DNA of 64,000 bases from Gordonibacter urolithinfaciens (lineage in GTDB: Bacteria > Actinomycetota > Coriobacteriia > Coriobacteriales > Eggerthellaceae): contig NZ_LT900217.1 in NCBI RefSeq assembly GCF_900199375.1, positions 1,550,001-1,614,000 on the forward strand, written 5' to 3'. Positions 8,857 through 16,969 of this stretch are shown piece after piece. The translations under genes and the position numbers were made by a program. The stretch's first letter is position 1, and the number at the start of each line of letters is the position of its first letter. The notes below the pieces were generated by a model that saw nothing but the letters and a program-made list of their open reading frames with translations, was not told the DNA's origin and ran no database searches.

Positions 8857-8868
8857 TTGATATATCAA
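8857..8868. promoter_or_regulatory. Palindromic operator of the MarR gene
   Basis: TTGATATATCAA is a perfect 12-bp palindrome in the marR promoter region. It differs from the 7181 operator only by the symmetric pair C/T and G/A. Confidence 0.6.
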
Positions 8869-8883
8869 TCGTCGACCCACAGA

Positions 8884-8922
8884 AACAACAAAGGCGCGGC
8901 ACCGCCGAAGCGATGCCGCGCC
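8884..8922 (-). terminator. Terminator of gltA
   Basis: The 9-bp stem GGCGCGGCA/TGCCGCGCC is followed on the minus strand by TTTGTTGTTT, about 90 bp after the gltA stop. Confidence 0.7.
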
Positions 8923-9011
8923 GAAACCCTTCGAGCGCCGATCTTGCCGGTCCTGCGGTAGCGAATGCTTCGCATGAGGCATCCGTTCCCTTGTTGGCCG
9001 CGCGGCTTGTC

Positions 9012-10361
9012 CTACCGCTCTTCCATGGCCACGTAGTCGCGCTTGCCGCTGCGGGTGGACTTGTAGGCGGGACGGATGATGCGCTTGCCGGAGACTATCT
9101 CCTCGAAGCGGTGGGCGGCCCAGCCGGACATGCGGGCGCAGGCGAACAGCGGGGTGAACAAATCCTCGGGGATGCCCATCATGGAGTACACGAAGCCGGA
9201 GTACATGTCGATGTTCGCGCACATATCCTTGGCCGTGCCCTTCTCGCGCAGGATGACCTCGGGGGCCAGTCGCTCGATGGACTTCAGCAGATTGAACTCG
9301 GCCTCGAACTCCGTGCCCACGGCAAGGCCCTCGGCGAACTGCTTGCAGATGATGGCGCGCGGGTCGCTCTTCGTGTACACCGCGTGGCCCATGCCGTACA
9401 CGAGGCCCGTTTTGTCGAAGGCCTCCTTGCGCACGATCTTCGCCAGGTAGTCGGCCACCTGGCCCTCGTCTGACCAGTCGGCCACGTTCTCCTTGATCTC
9501 CTGCTGCATGGCCAGCACCTGGTGGTTCGCGCCGCCGTGCTTCCAGCCCTTCAGTGAGCCGATGGCGCCGGCATACGTGGAGTACGGGTCGGTGTCGGAC
9601 GAGGTCAGCACGCGCGTGGTGAACGTGGAGTTGTTGCCGCCGCCGTGCTCGGCGTGCAGGCACAGCATGACGTCGAGCATGCGCGCCTCCTCCGGCGTGA
9701 ACTGGCGGTCGGGACGCAGCATGGAAAGGATGGTCTCGGCCGTGGACTGGCCGGGTATGAAGCGGTGCATGATCATGGACTCGTTGTTGTAGCGGGCCCG
9801 CTTGGCATAGTACGTGAGCACCATGATGCGCGGCAGGCGCGAGATGAGCGAGATGGCGGTGTGGATCTCATGGTGGGCCGAGCGATCCTCCGCGTCGGGA
9901 TCGTAGGCGTACAGCAAGAGGATGGTGCGTGCCAGCACGTTCATGATATCGGGCGGCGTGTCGCGCATGATCATAGACGCGGTGAACCCGTCGGGCAGCT
10001 CGCGCTGGCCGTCGAGGACCTCGATGAAGCGGTCGAGCTGCTCGCGCGTGGGCAGCTCGCCCATGAGCAGCAGGTACGACACCTCCTCGAAGTTGAAGCG
10101 GTGCTCGGCGGACTGGTCGCCCAAGAGGTCGTACACGTCGTAGCCGCGGTAGCGAAGATGGCCCTCGTCGGCGATCTTCTCGTTGTCCGACACCACGTAG
10201 CCGTGCACGTTCGCGATGTTCGTGAGGCCGGCCACCACGCCGGTGCCGTCCGCGTTGCGCAGGCCGCGCTTCACGTCGTACTGCTCGTAGTAGGCGGGGT
10301 CGATGGAGTTGATGGTCTTGAAATTCTCGTAGAGAGCGATCTTCTTCTCTTCTTCTTGCAT
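9012..10361 (-). CDS. gltA: Citrate synthase
   Basis: A 449-residue enzyme condensing oxaloacetate and acetyl-CoA. The two active-site histidine blocks are visible (HAEHGGGNNSTF near 234 and YGMGHAVYTKSDPRA near 323), and the C-terminal RPAYKSTR fits the large bacterial type. GGAGG lies 5 nt before the ATG. The gene is monocistronic, with a terminator at 8884. Together with other genes here it points to a partial anaerobic TCA branch, probably for glutamate synthesis (inference). Confidence 0.95.
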   Translation of the reverse strand: MQEEEKKIALYENFKTINSIDPAYYEQYDVKRGLRNADGTGVVAGLTNIANVHGYVVSDNEKIADEGHLRYRGYDVYDLLGDQSAEHRFNFEEVSYLLLMGELPTREQLDRFIEVLDGQRELPDGFTASMIMRDTPPDIMNVLARTILLLYAYDPDAEDRSAHHEIHTAISLISRLPRIMVLTYYAKRARYNNESMIMHRFIPGQSTAETILSMLRPDRQFTPEEARMLDVMLCLHAEHGGGNNSTFTTRVLTSSDTDPYSTYAGAIGSLKGWKHGGANHQVLAMQQEIKENVADWSDEGQVADYLAKIVRKEAFDKTGLVYGMGHAVYTKSDPRAIICKQFAEGLAVGTEFEAEFNLLKSIERLAPEVILREKGTAKDMCANIDMYSGFVYSMMGIPEDLFTPLFACARMSGWAAHRFEEIVSGKRIIRPAYKSTRSGKRDYVAMEER

Positions 10362-10735
10362 GCAAACCTCCCTGCGTCATGGACGGCCCCGCTCCCGCCG
10401 TGCATTGCCCGAGACCCGGCGAGACCGGGCGCAATGCGAAGCGAATGGCGGGGAAATCGGATGGTCGTCCGTTCGTGCTTTAGTATGATAAAGCCTTGGG
10501 ATACGCCTTCACAGCACTTTCCGGCGAATAACAGAGGGAATCTTCATGTGGAAGGTCAGCGGAGCGGAGGAGGGCGCGCCGCCATCCGACCGGAAATGGC
10601 GGATGCGCGCACGGAGCGGCGGTGACGGGCAAATGACGGTTCGTATGCGGACGGCAGGGCGGGCGATGGCTCAAGGGGCGGAGCGCTAAAATAGCCGGTA
10701 CGACACGGTGCCCATCCAGTGAAAACGAGGCGTCC
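10362..10735. other. Divergent intergenic region between gltA and the choline/betaine-type transporter
   Basis: No convincing gene. A hairpin at 10402-10437 (GCATTG-CCCG against CGGG-CAATGC with a 2-nt bulge) lies in the gltA leader region. A possible -10 TAAAAT for the rightward transporter is at about 10686, and GAGG precedes its ATG. The open frames here look like noise. Confidence 0.5.
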
Positions 10736-12331
10736 ATGCTCTCATCCCTGTTCCAGCTGCTCATCGAGAAGCGCGCTTGGTTTTTCGACCTGTTCCTTCA
10801 GCATATAGGCATCTCGTTCATATCCATTGCGCTGGCGGTCCTCATCGGGTTGTCGCTGGGCATTGCCATCGCCCAGTGGCGGCGCGGCGCGAAACCGGTG
10901 CTCGCGCTGGTGAACTTCGTGTACACCATCCCGTCCATCGCACTGTTCGGCTTCCTCATCCCCGTCACGGGCATCGGCGACCTCACGGCCATCGTGGCGC
11001 TCACCGTGTACGCGCTGCTGCCGATGGTGCGCAACACCTACACCGGCCTCACCACCATCGACCCCGCCATCATCGAGGCGGCGCGCGGCATGGGCTCCAC
11101 CGACCGCCAGCTGCTCTACCGCATCGAGCTGCCGCTGGCCGCGCCCATCATCATGAGCGGCATCCGCAACATGGCCACCATGACCATCGCGCTGGCCGGC
11201 ATCGCCAGCTTCATCGGCGCGGGCGGCCTGGGCGTGGCCATCTACCGCGGCATCACGACAGGCAACGAGGCCATGACGTTGGCGGGCAGCGTGCTGATCG
11301 CGCTGCTGGCCATCGTCGTTGACCTGCTGCTGGGGCTGGCCGAGAAGTCGACGCGCCGCCACCTCGAGCCGTCGAGCGCGCACCGTCGCAAGCGCACCGG
11401 AACGCAGAAGGAAGCGGGCCAGGACTTTCGTCGGCGCACGGGTGCCGTCGTGGCCGCGGGCACGGCCGTGGTGCTGATCGCGGGCGGGGCCTTCGCGTTC
11501 GCGAATCGCGGCGGCGGCGACAACGTGGTGAACATCGCGACGAAGCCCATGACCGAGCAGTACATCTTGGGCGAGATGCTGAACACGCTGATCGAGCACG
11601 ACACCGACCTCGCCGTGGAGCTGACGCAAGGCGTGGGAGGCGGTACGTCGAACATCGAGCCCGGCATGGAGAAGGGCGACTTCGACCTCTACCCCGAGTA
11701 CACCGGAACAGGCTGGAACGCCGTGCTGAAGCACGAGAACACCTACGACGAGTCGATGTTCGACACGATGCGGCAGGAATACGAGTCGCAGCTCGGCCTC
11801 ACCTGGGTGGGGATGTACGGCTTCAACAACACGTACGGCCTGGCCGTGAGCAAGGACGTGGCCGAACGCTACGATCTTCGCACATACTCGGACCTTGCGG
11901 AGGTTGCGGGCGGGCTCGCGCTCGGCGCGGAGCCCGACTTCTACGACCGTCAGGACGGCTACCTCGGCTTGCAGGCTGCCTACGGCATGGACTTCGGCAG
12001 CACGCGCGACATGGACATCAGCTTGAAGTACCAGGCGCTGTTCGAGAACAAGGTGGACGCCATCGTCGTATCCACCACCGACGGCAAAGTGGCTGACGAT
12101 CGCCTCGTGGTGCTCGAGGACGACCAGCACTTCTACCCCTCGTACCTCTGCGGCAACGTGGTGCGCCAGGACACCCTGGAAAAGCACCCCGAGCTGCGCG
12201 ACGAGCTGCTGAAGTTGCAAGGAGCCATCACCGACACCGACATGGCGCGCATGAACAACGCCGTTGAGACGCAGGGGCAGGAACCGAAAGCGGTGGCCGA
12301 TGCGTTTTTGGCCGAGAAGGGGCTGATGTAA
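10736..12331 (+). CDS. Glycine betaine/choline-type ABC transporter, permease fused to substrate-binding domain
   Basis: A 531-residue fusion. Residues 1-215 form an OpuCB/ProW-like permease with the EAA-type loop (EAARGMGSTDRQLLYRIELPLA). After a linker and a further membrane segment (about 232-250), residues 265-531 are an OpuAC/QAT-type binding domain (NIATKPMTEQYILGEML; YPEYTGTGW). The family takes up quaternary amines such as choline, betaine or carnitine; the substrate here is not determined. The gene is coupled to the ATPase gene, whose ATG begins 2 nt after its stop. Confidence 0.92.
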   Translation: MLSSLFQLLIEKRAWFFDLFLQHIGISFISIALAVLIGLSLGIAIAQWRRGAKPVLALVNFVYTIPSIALFGFLIPVTGIGDLTAIVALTVYALLPMVRNTYTGLTTIDPAIIEAARGMGSTDRQLLYRIELPLAAPIIMSGIRNMATMTIALAGIASFIGAGGLGVAIYRGITTGNEAMTLAGSVLIALLAIVVDLLLGLAEKSTRRHLEPSSAHRRKRTGTQKEAGQDFRRRTGAVVAAGTAVVLIAGGAFAFANRGGGDNVVNIATKPMTEQYILGEMLNTLIEHDTDLAVELTQGVGGGTSNIEPGMEKGDFDLYPEYTGTGWNAVLKHENTYDESMFDTMRQEYESQLGLTWVGMYGFNNTYGLAVSKDVAERYDLRTYSDLAEVAGGLALGAEPDFYDRQDGYLGLQAAYGMDFGSTRDMDISLKYQALFENKVDAIVVSTTDGKVADDRLVVLEDDQHFYPSYLCGNVVRQDTLEKHPELRDELLKLQGAITDTDMARMNNAVETQGQEPKAVADAFLAEKGLM

Positions 12332-12332
12332 C

Positions 12333-13226
12333 ATGGAAACAACATCCGCGCAGACGCGCCGCTCAGGATCCTTCGACCCCGACAGCCTCACCGCCTCCGC
12401 TCGGGACGACAAGAGGGAAGCCGCTGACGGCGTTCGGAATGACGGACGATGCCGTACCGCCTCCGCCCAGGACGACACGTGCGCGCCCGCGGTGGCGTTC
12501 GAGCACGTGACCAAGCGCTTCGGCGACGCCGTGGCCGTGAACGACGTGGACCTCGCCATCGAAGAGGGCGCTTTGGTCGCCATCATCGGCAGCTCGGGCT
12601 GCGGCAAGACCACGTTGCTGAAAATGGTGAACGCGCTGGTGATGCCCGACGAGGGCGAGGTGCTCGTGCACGGGCAGGCCACGTCGAGCGTCGATCCCAT
12701 CGAGCTGCGCCGCACCGTCGGCTACGCCATCCAGGGCAGCGTGCTGTTCCCCCACCTCAGCGTGGAGCAGAACATCGCATACGTGCCCACGCTGCTGAAC
12801 AAGCGCGATCGCCGCCGCACCGAGGCGGCCGTGGAGAAGTGGATGGACATTATCGGGCTGCCGCGCGACATCATGGACCGCTACCCCGCCGAGCTGTCGG
12901 GCGGTCAGGCGCAGCGCGTCGGCATCGCCCGCGCGCTGGCAGCCAGCCCCGATATCCTGCTGGCCGACGAGCCGTTCAGCGCCGTGGACGCCATCACCCG
13001 CAGCAGCCTGCAGGACGAGATCAAGCGCATCCACCGGCAGACGGGCATCACCGTGCTGTTCGTGACACACGACATCGACGAGGCGCTCGACCTCGGCGAC
13101 AAGGTGCTGGTCATGGAAGCCGGCCGCGCCGTGCAGTTCGCGCCGCCCTGCGAGATCCTGCGCAGCCCCGCCACCGAGTTCGTCGACCGCCTGGTCTCCC
13201 GCAAGCAGAGCGTGTACGCGCGATAG
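12333..13226 (+). CDS. Glycine betaine/choline-type ABC transporter, ATP-binding protein
   Basis: A 297-residue ATPase partner of the preceding fusion. Walker A is GSSGCGKTT (86-94), the signature is LSGGQAQRVGIARAL and Walker B is ILLADEPFSAVD. The first about 50 residues are not part of the ABC fold and read like translated repeat DNA (two phrases of the type TASAxDD). They may be an insertion at the 5' end, or the true start may lie further down. It lacks the long C-terminal CBS extension of classical OpuCA. A palindromic element follows at 13237. Confidence 0.92.
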   Translation: METTSAQTRRSGSFDPDSLTASARDDKREAADGVRNDGRCRTASAQDDTCAPAVAFEHVTKRFGDAVAVNDVDLAIEEGALVAIIGSSGCGKTTLLKMVNALVMPDEGEVLVHGQATSSVDPIELRRTVGYAIQGSVLFPHLSVEQNIAYVPTLLNKRDRRRTEAAVEKWMDIIGLPRDIMDRYPAELSGGQAQRVGIARALAASPDILLADEPFSAVDAITRSSLQDEIKRIHRQTGITVLFVTHDIDEALDLGDKVLVMEAGRAVQFAPPCEILRSPATEFVDRLVSRKQSVYAR

Positions 13227-13236
13227 GGCCGCACGA

Positions 13237-13334
13237 GCGTGACAAAGGGACGGGGATAATGTCTCACTCCCCGCTGTGCTCGAAAGCAGTAGGGCTCCCG
13301 AGAGTGTGACATTATCCCCGTCCCTTTGTCACGC
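13237..13334. repeat. 98-bp palindromic element (REP/MITE-like)
   Basis: Two arms of about 33 bp, GCGTGACAAAGGGACGGGGA (13237) and its complement ending at 13334, pair with only a couple of mismatches around a 32-bp centre. It lies directly after the ABC operon and could act as a terminator. The GACAAAGGGACGGGG core resembles dispersed REP-type repeats (recollection, not searched). Confidence 0.7.
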
Positions 13335-13447
13335 CCCCAAACATTCCGCTACGCGCACGTAAACGATGCCCATGCCGAGCTTGCTCGCCGTGTCGGCGCC
13401 TTACGATTGGTTCCAGCGTACCGTTCGTCCGAAAGATGGGAGAAACC

Positions 13448-13615
13448 ATGTCCGACAAGAAAACGCCCGAGGAAAACGGCTCCGAGGAAAAGATCGTCAT
13501 CCCCAGCAACGAGGAGGTCTTGGAAGTCGTCGAAACGCCCGACGAGATCGATGTCATCGATGTGGGCAACAAGGAGTCCGCCAAGATCATCGAGAACTGG
13601 TCGGAAGCCAAGTAG
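13448..13615 (+). CDS. Small acidic hypothetical protein, 55 residues
   Basis: ATG at 13448 is preceded by GGGAGA 4-5 nt upstream and runs to TAG at 13613. The product is very acidic, starting MSDKKTPEENGSEEK and ending IIENWSEAK, with no cysteine and no membrane segment. It stands alone between the palindromic element and tRNA-Arg. The regular codon use and good ribosome-binding site argue for a real gene. Function unknown. Confidence 0.6.
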   Translation: MSDKKTPEENGSEEKIVIPSNEEVLEVVETPDEIDVIDVGNKESAKIIENWSEAK

Positions 13616-13716
13616 GCAGCCAAGACGCGCCTCTGCATTCCTGCTGTCCGCATCAGGCGTGCGCCCGATGCGGACAGCGCTTGGTGCTCGGGCACCGGCA
13701 AGCTGCGCGCAACCAA

Positions 13717-13732
13717 CGCTTCACGGGAAATA
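13717..13732. other. Eroded parS-like sequence
   Basis: CGCTTCACGGGAAATA matches the parS 16-mer at 12 positions. It has probably lost function, or may be chance. Confidence 0.25.
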
Positions 13733-13758
13733 TTTCTCAAACTTCTTAAAAATAGCCG

Positions 13759-13787
13759 TTGACAGAGAAGATGGTTACCGGCATAAT
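13759..13787 (+). promoter_or_regulatory. Promoter of tRNA-Arg
   Basis: TTGACA (13759-13764), a 17-bp spacer and CATAAT (13782-13787) end 20 bp before the tRNA. Confidence 0.8.
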
Positions 13788-13807
13788 AGCTTTTGCTGTT
13801 TCGACGT

Positions 13808-13884
13808 GCGCCGTTACCTCAGCTGGATAGAGGGACTGACTACGAATCAGTACGTCGGGGGTTCGAATCCCTCACGGCGCACCA
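13808..13884 (+). tRNA. tRNA-Arg (anticodon ACG)
   Basis: Acceptor GCGCCGT/ACGGCGC, D-stem CCTC/GAGG, anticodon arm ACTGA-CTACGAA-TCAGT and an encoded CCA are all present. A34 should be edited to inosine by TadA (gene at the left edge of the window). Confidence 0.96.
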
Positions 13885-13900
13885 TTTCAGCACTTTCATT

Positions 13901-13935
13901 CCGCAACGACTGGCAGCAGCACGTGCGGTTTTTTT
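13901..13935 (+). terminator. Probable terminator after tRNA-Arg
   Basis: CCGCA (13901) can pair with TGCGG (13924-13928), followed by seven T residues. The loop is long, so the structure is weak. Confidence 0.45.
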
Positions 13936-13999
13936 ATTGGTCGAGCGAAAGGGACTTTGTTGAAGGTTCGAAAATCGAAACCTCACAGTAAGTAGTCCT

Positions 14000-14061
14000 C
14001 CTTCGATTCCCTTACGTCGGCGGTCGAAGGACGACTGCCTGCGAGCAAACACGTAAGGGAA
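14000..14061 (+). promoter_or_regulatory. Pseudoknot-like leader over the ribosome-binding site of the MgtE_N/CBS gene
   Basis: Arm CCTTCGA (14000-14006) pairs with TCGAAGG (14024-14030). Its loop holds TTCCCTTACGT (14007-14017), which pairs perfectly with ACGTAAGGGAA (14051-14061). The second 3' arm contains the AAGGGA ribosome-binding site 5 nt before the ATG. The topology allows an H-type pseudoknot or two alternating hairpins, either of which could control translation. Confidence 0.5.
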
Positions 14062-14066
14062 TTCAC

Positions 14067-15419
14067 ATGCTCTATCTCTCTCAAATGATGGGAAAGCCCG
14101 TCGTCGATGCGACCGGCGAGAAGATCGGCACGATCTCCGACCTGGCCATCTCCACCGGCGAGGTGTTCCCCCGCATCACCAGCCTGGCCTTCCAGGGGCC
14201 GGGCAAGGTCCCGTTCATGATCTCGTGGCGCAAGTACGTCGAGGAGTTCGACGAGGACGGCATCAGGCTGTCCGTGCCGGCCCACGACATCCGCTTCAGC
14301 TATCTGCAGCCCGAGGAGATCCTGCTGGCGCGCGACCTTCTGAATCGCCAGATCGTGGACACGCAGGGCATGAAGGTCGTGCGCGTGAACGACCTGAAGC
14401 TCTCCATCTCGGGCACGCAGCTGCGCCTGCTGGGCGCCGAGGTGGGGGCGCGCGGCATCCTGCGCGGCCTGGCGCCGTGGCTCGAGCGCGCCGTGGTGGC
14501 CGTGGCGAAGGTATTCGGCAAGCGCATCGACGAGCAGATCATCGCCTGGAACTACATGGACCTGCTCGACCGCGACCTGTCCGAGGTGCAGCTGTCCGTG
14601 ACGCACAAGCGCCTGGACGAGCTGCATCCCGCCGACGTGGCCGACATCTTGGAGCAGCTTGACCCCCAGCAGCGTGCCAACGTGTTCCAGCACTTGGACG
14701 ACGCCCAGGCCACCGAGGCCATCTCCGAGATGGAGGACGAGTACCAGGCCGACTTCATCGAGGACTTGGACGACGCCCGTGCCGCCGGCCTGCTGGGCAG
14801 CATGGACCCGGACGACGCGGCCGACATCGTGCGCGACCTGTCCTACGAGAAGGCCGAGACGCTGCTGCGCCTGATGGGCGTGGAGGACGCCACCGAGATC
14901 CGCCGCCTGCTGGGCTACAAGGACGGCACGGCCGGCGGCATGATGACCACGCAGTTCGTGTCAGTGCACGCCACCGACACGGTCGGCGAGGTCATCGAGG
15001 TGCTGCGCGAGCTTCCCGAGGACCACCCCACCGTTCACTACGTCTACGTGCTCGACGAGTACGACGAGTTCGAGGGCGTTCTCAGCCTGCGCACCCTCGT
15101 GCTCACCGACGACGCGAGGCCCGTGGGCGACGTCATGTACGAGGACGTGATCTCCGTACCGCCCGACGAGACGGAGGAGGACGTGGCGGCCGACATCTTC
15201 AAGTACGAGCTTCCCGCCATGCCCGTGGTGGACGAGCACAACATGCTGCTGGGCATCGTCACCGTCGACGACGCCTGGGATGCCATCGAAGAGGACGTGA
15301 GCGGCGACAAGACGAAGGCCACGGCCCTCAAGGCGGTGGGTATCGTGCTGGCCTCCCTGCTGTTCCTGGGACTGTACACGCTGGTGCTGCTGCAGGTCAT
15401 CGGCTACGCCGGGAGGTAG
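14067..15419 (+). CDS. PRC-barrel/MgtE_N/CBS domain protein with one C-terminal membrane helix
   Basis: 450 residues. Residues 1-80 resemble a PRC barrel (DATGEKIGTISDLAIS), about 185-290 carry the helical MgtE N-domain repeats (LHPADVADILEQLD; MDPDDAADIVRDLS), about 295-410 hold a CBS pair, and about 420-446 form a single hydrophobic helix. MgtE itself has five pore helices, so this is the detached Mg2+-sensing half. It ends 3 bp before an NRAMP-related transporter, so it is probably the regulatory partner (inference). The ribosome-binding site is buried in the leader structure at 14000-14061. Confidence 0.88.
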   Translation: MLYLSQMMGKPVVDATGEKIGTISDLAISTGEVFPRITSLAFQGPGKVPFMISWRKYVEEFDEDGIRLSVPAHDIRFSYLQPEEILLARDLLNRQIVDTQGMKVVRVNDLKLSISGTQLRLLGAEVGARGILRGLAPWLERAVVAVAKVFGKRIDEQIIAWNYMDLLDRDLSEVQLSVTHKRLDELHPADVADILEQLDPQQRANVFQHLDDAQATEAISEMEDEYQADFIEDLDDARAAGLLGSMDPDDAADIVRDLSYEKAETLLRLMGVEDATEIRRLLGYKDGTAGGMMTTQFVSVHATDTVGEVIEVLRELPEDHPTVHYVYVLDEYDEFEGVLSLRTLVLTDDARPVGDVMYEDVISVPPDETEEDVAADIFKYELPAMPVVDEHNMLLGIVTVDDAWDAIEEDVSGDKTKATALKAVGIVLASLLFLGLYTLVLLQVIGYAGR

Positions 15420-15422
15420 GCC

Positions 15423-16811
15423 ATGATGGTGAGGAACCGGGAGGAGCGCCCGGCCCGCGCGCAGCGCGAATGGGGCAGCTTCAAGATGACGAAGGCCGGA
15501 GGCGAGGGCAAGGCGCCTGCGCGCGCCGTGCCCGCCGATGCCGCGGAGGGGGGCGCCGATCCCGCCCAAATGCCCGCCGAGAAGAAGCCGAGCAAGCTGT
15601 GGCTGCTGCTGGCCGCGCTCGGTCCCGGCGTGGTCACGGCCATGGCCGGCAACGACGCAGGCGGCATTTCCACGTACTCCACCGTAGGTGCGAAGTTCGG
15701 CTACGCGACGCTCTGGGTCATACCCATCATGTGCGTGCTGCTCATCGTGGTGCAGATGACGGCTGCCCGCATGGGCGCCGTCACGGGCAAGGGCTTCGCA
15801 GCGCTCATCCGCGAGCGTTTCGGCATTCGCCTGACCGCGCTGGCCATGCTGGCGCTGCTCATCGGCAACGTGGCCACCACGTTCTCGGAGTTCGCCGGCA
15901 TCGCCAGCGGCATGGAGATGTTCGGCGTGTCGAAGTACCTGGCCGTTCCGGTGGCCGCCGTGGCCGTATGGCTCTTGGTGGTGGGCGGCAGCTACAAGCG
16001 GGTGGAGAAGGTGTTCCTCGTGCTGTCGCTCGTGTTCGTCACGTACATCGTGGCTGCGTTCATGGCGCAGCCTGACTGGGACAATGCGCTGGTCAGCACC
16101 GTAGTGCCGCACGTGGTAAGCGACACGAGCTTCGTCTCGCTCGTCATCGCCATGATCGGCACCACCATCGCTCCGTGGATGATGTTCTTCGCCCAGAGCA
16201 ACGTGGTGGAGAAGGGCGTGGGCGTGAAGGACTTCTTCTCGCAAAAGGTGGACGTGATCGCCGGCACTATCGCCGCGTGCCTCGTGGCGTGGTTCATCAT
16301 CGTGACCACGGGCGCCGTGCTGTTCCCGCAGGGCATCGAGATAGAATCGGCCGCCGACGCCGCATCGGCCCTGGCGCCGTTCGCGGGACACTACGCCGAG
16401 GCGCTGTTCGCCATCGGACTCATAGCCGCATCGTTCTTGGCAGCGTGCGTGCTGCCGCTTACCACGTCGTTCGTGATCTGCGAGGCGTTCGGCTGGGAGG
16501 CGGGCGTGTCGTTCAAGTGGAGGGAGGCGCCGCTGTTCAAGAGCATCTTCACGTTCGTGATTGCGTTCTCGGCCATCGTGGTGCTCATCCCGGGAATCGA
16601 CCTCATGGGGGTCATGCTCACGGCGCAGTTCGTGAACGGCCTCATCTTGCCGGTGCTGCTGGTATTCATGGCCATCATCTCGGCCGACAAGCGCGTGATG
16701 GGCGCGTATCGCTCGCGCGCGGTGTCACGCGTGCTCATCTGGCTGACCGTGGGCATCGTCACCGTGCTTACGGCAGCGCTGCTGGTCATGCAGATGCTGG
16801 GCATCGGCTAG
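15423..16811 (+). CDS. NRAMP-related (NRMT-like) divalent metal transporter, probably magnesium
   Basis: 462 residues with a hydrophilic N-terminus (about 1-55) and about 11 membrane helices. Helix 1 reads AGNDAGG (75-81) where NRAMP manganese/iron transporters have DPGN, and helix 6 reads IAPW (249-252) where they have M-P-H. Loss of the metal-ligating methionine and histidine is typical of the NRMT branch, described as Mg2+ transporters with an E. lenta representative structurally studied (from memory). Pairing with an MgtE_N/CBS sensor supports Mg2+ transport. Internal Met22 is an alternative start. Confidence 0.88.
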   Translation: MMVRNREERPARAQREWGSFKMTKAGGEGKAPARAVPADAAEGGADPAQMPAEKKPSKLWLLLAALGPGVVTAMAGNDAGGISTYSTVGAKFGYATLWVIPIMCVLLIVVQMTAARMGAVTGKGFAALIRERFGIRLTALAMLALLIGNVATTFSEFAGIASGMEMFGVSKYLAVPVAAVAVWLLVVGGSYKRVEKVFLVLSLVFVTYIVAAFMAQPDWDNALVSTVVPHVVSDTSFVSLVIAMIGTTIAPWMMFFAQSNVVEKGVGVKDFFSQKVDVIAGTIAACLVAWFIIVTTGAVLFPQGIEIESAADAASALAPFAGHYAEALFAIGLIAASFLAACVLPLTTSFVICEAFGWEAGVSFKWREAPLFKSIFTFVIAFSAIVVLIPGIDLMGVMLTAQFVNGLILPVLLVFMAIISADKRVMGAYRSRAVSRVLIWLTVGIVTVLTAALLVMQMLGIG

Positions 16812-16969
16812 GAGCGCGAGGCCGGGATGGCGATCGGCACTGGGGCCGATGCGGCCTTCCGCAACGGCAAGCTGCGCAGGGCGCCTAAGGAGCCCAGGGC
16901 AGCGGAATATCGCCGAGCACGCCGGCAGGCGGCATAGACGGCCGACGTACGGGGCGCGTCTTTCAGACG

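Noticed and set aside
13312-13740. 142-codon minus-strand frame opposite the 55-residue acidic gene
   Set aside because: It runs through the palindromic element and lacks a start signal; the plus-strand small gene has the better ribosome-binding site and codon pattern.
13937-14066. Known Mg2+ or Mn2+ riboswitch (M-box or yybP-ykoY)
   Set aside because: Location upstream of metal-transport genes is suggestive, but I could not find the conserved core segments of either class; only the pseudoknot-like pairing is supported.
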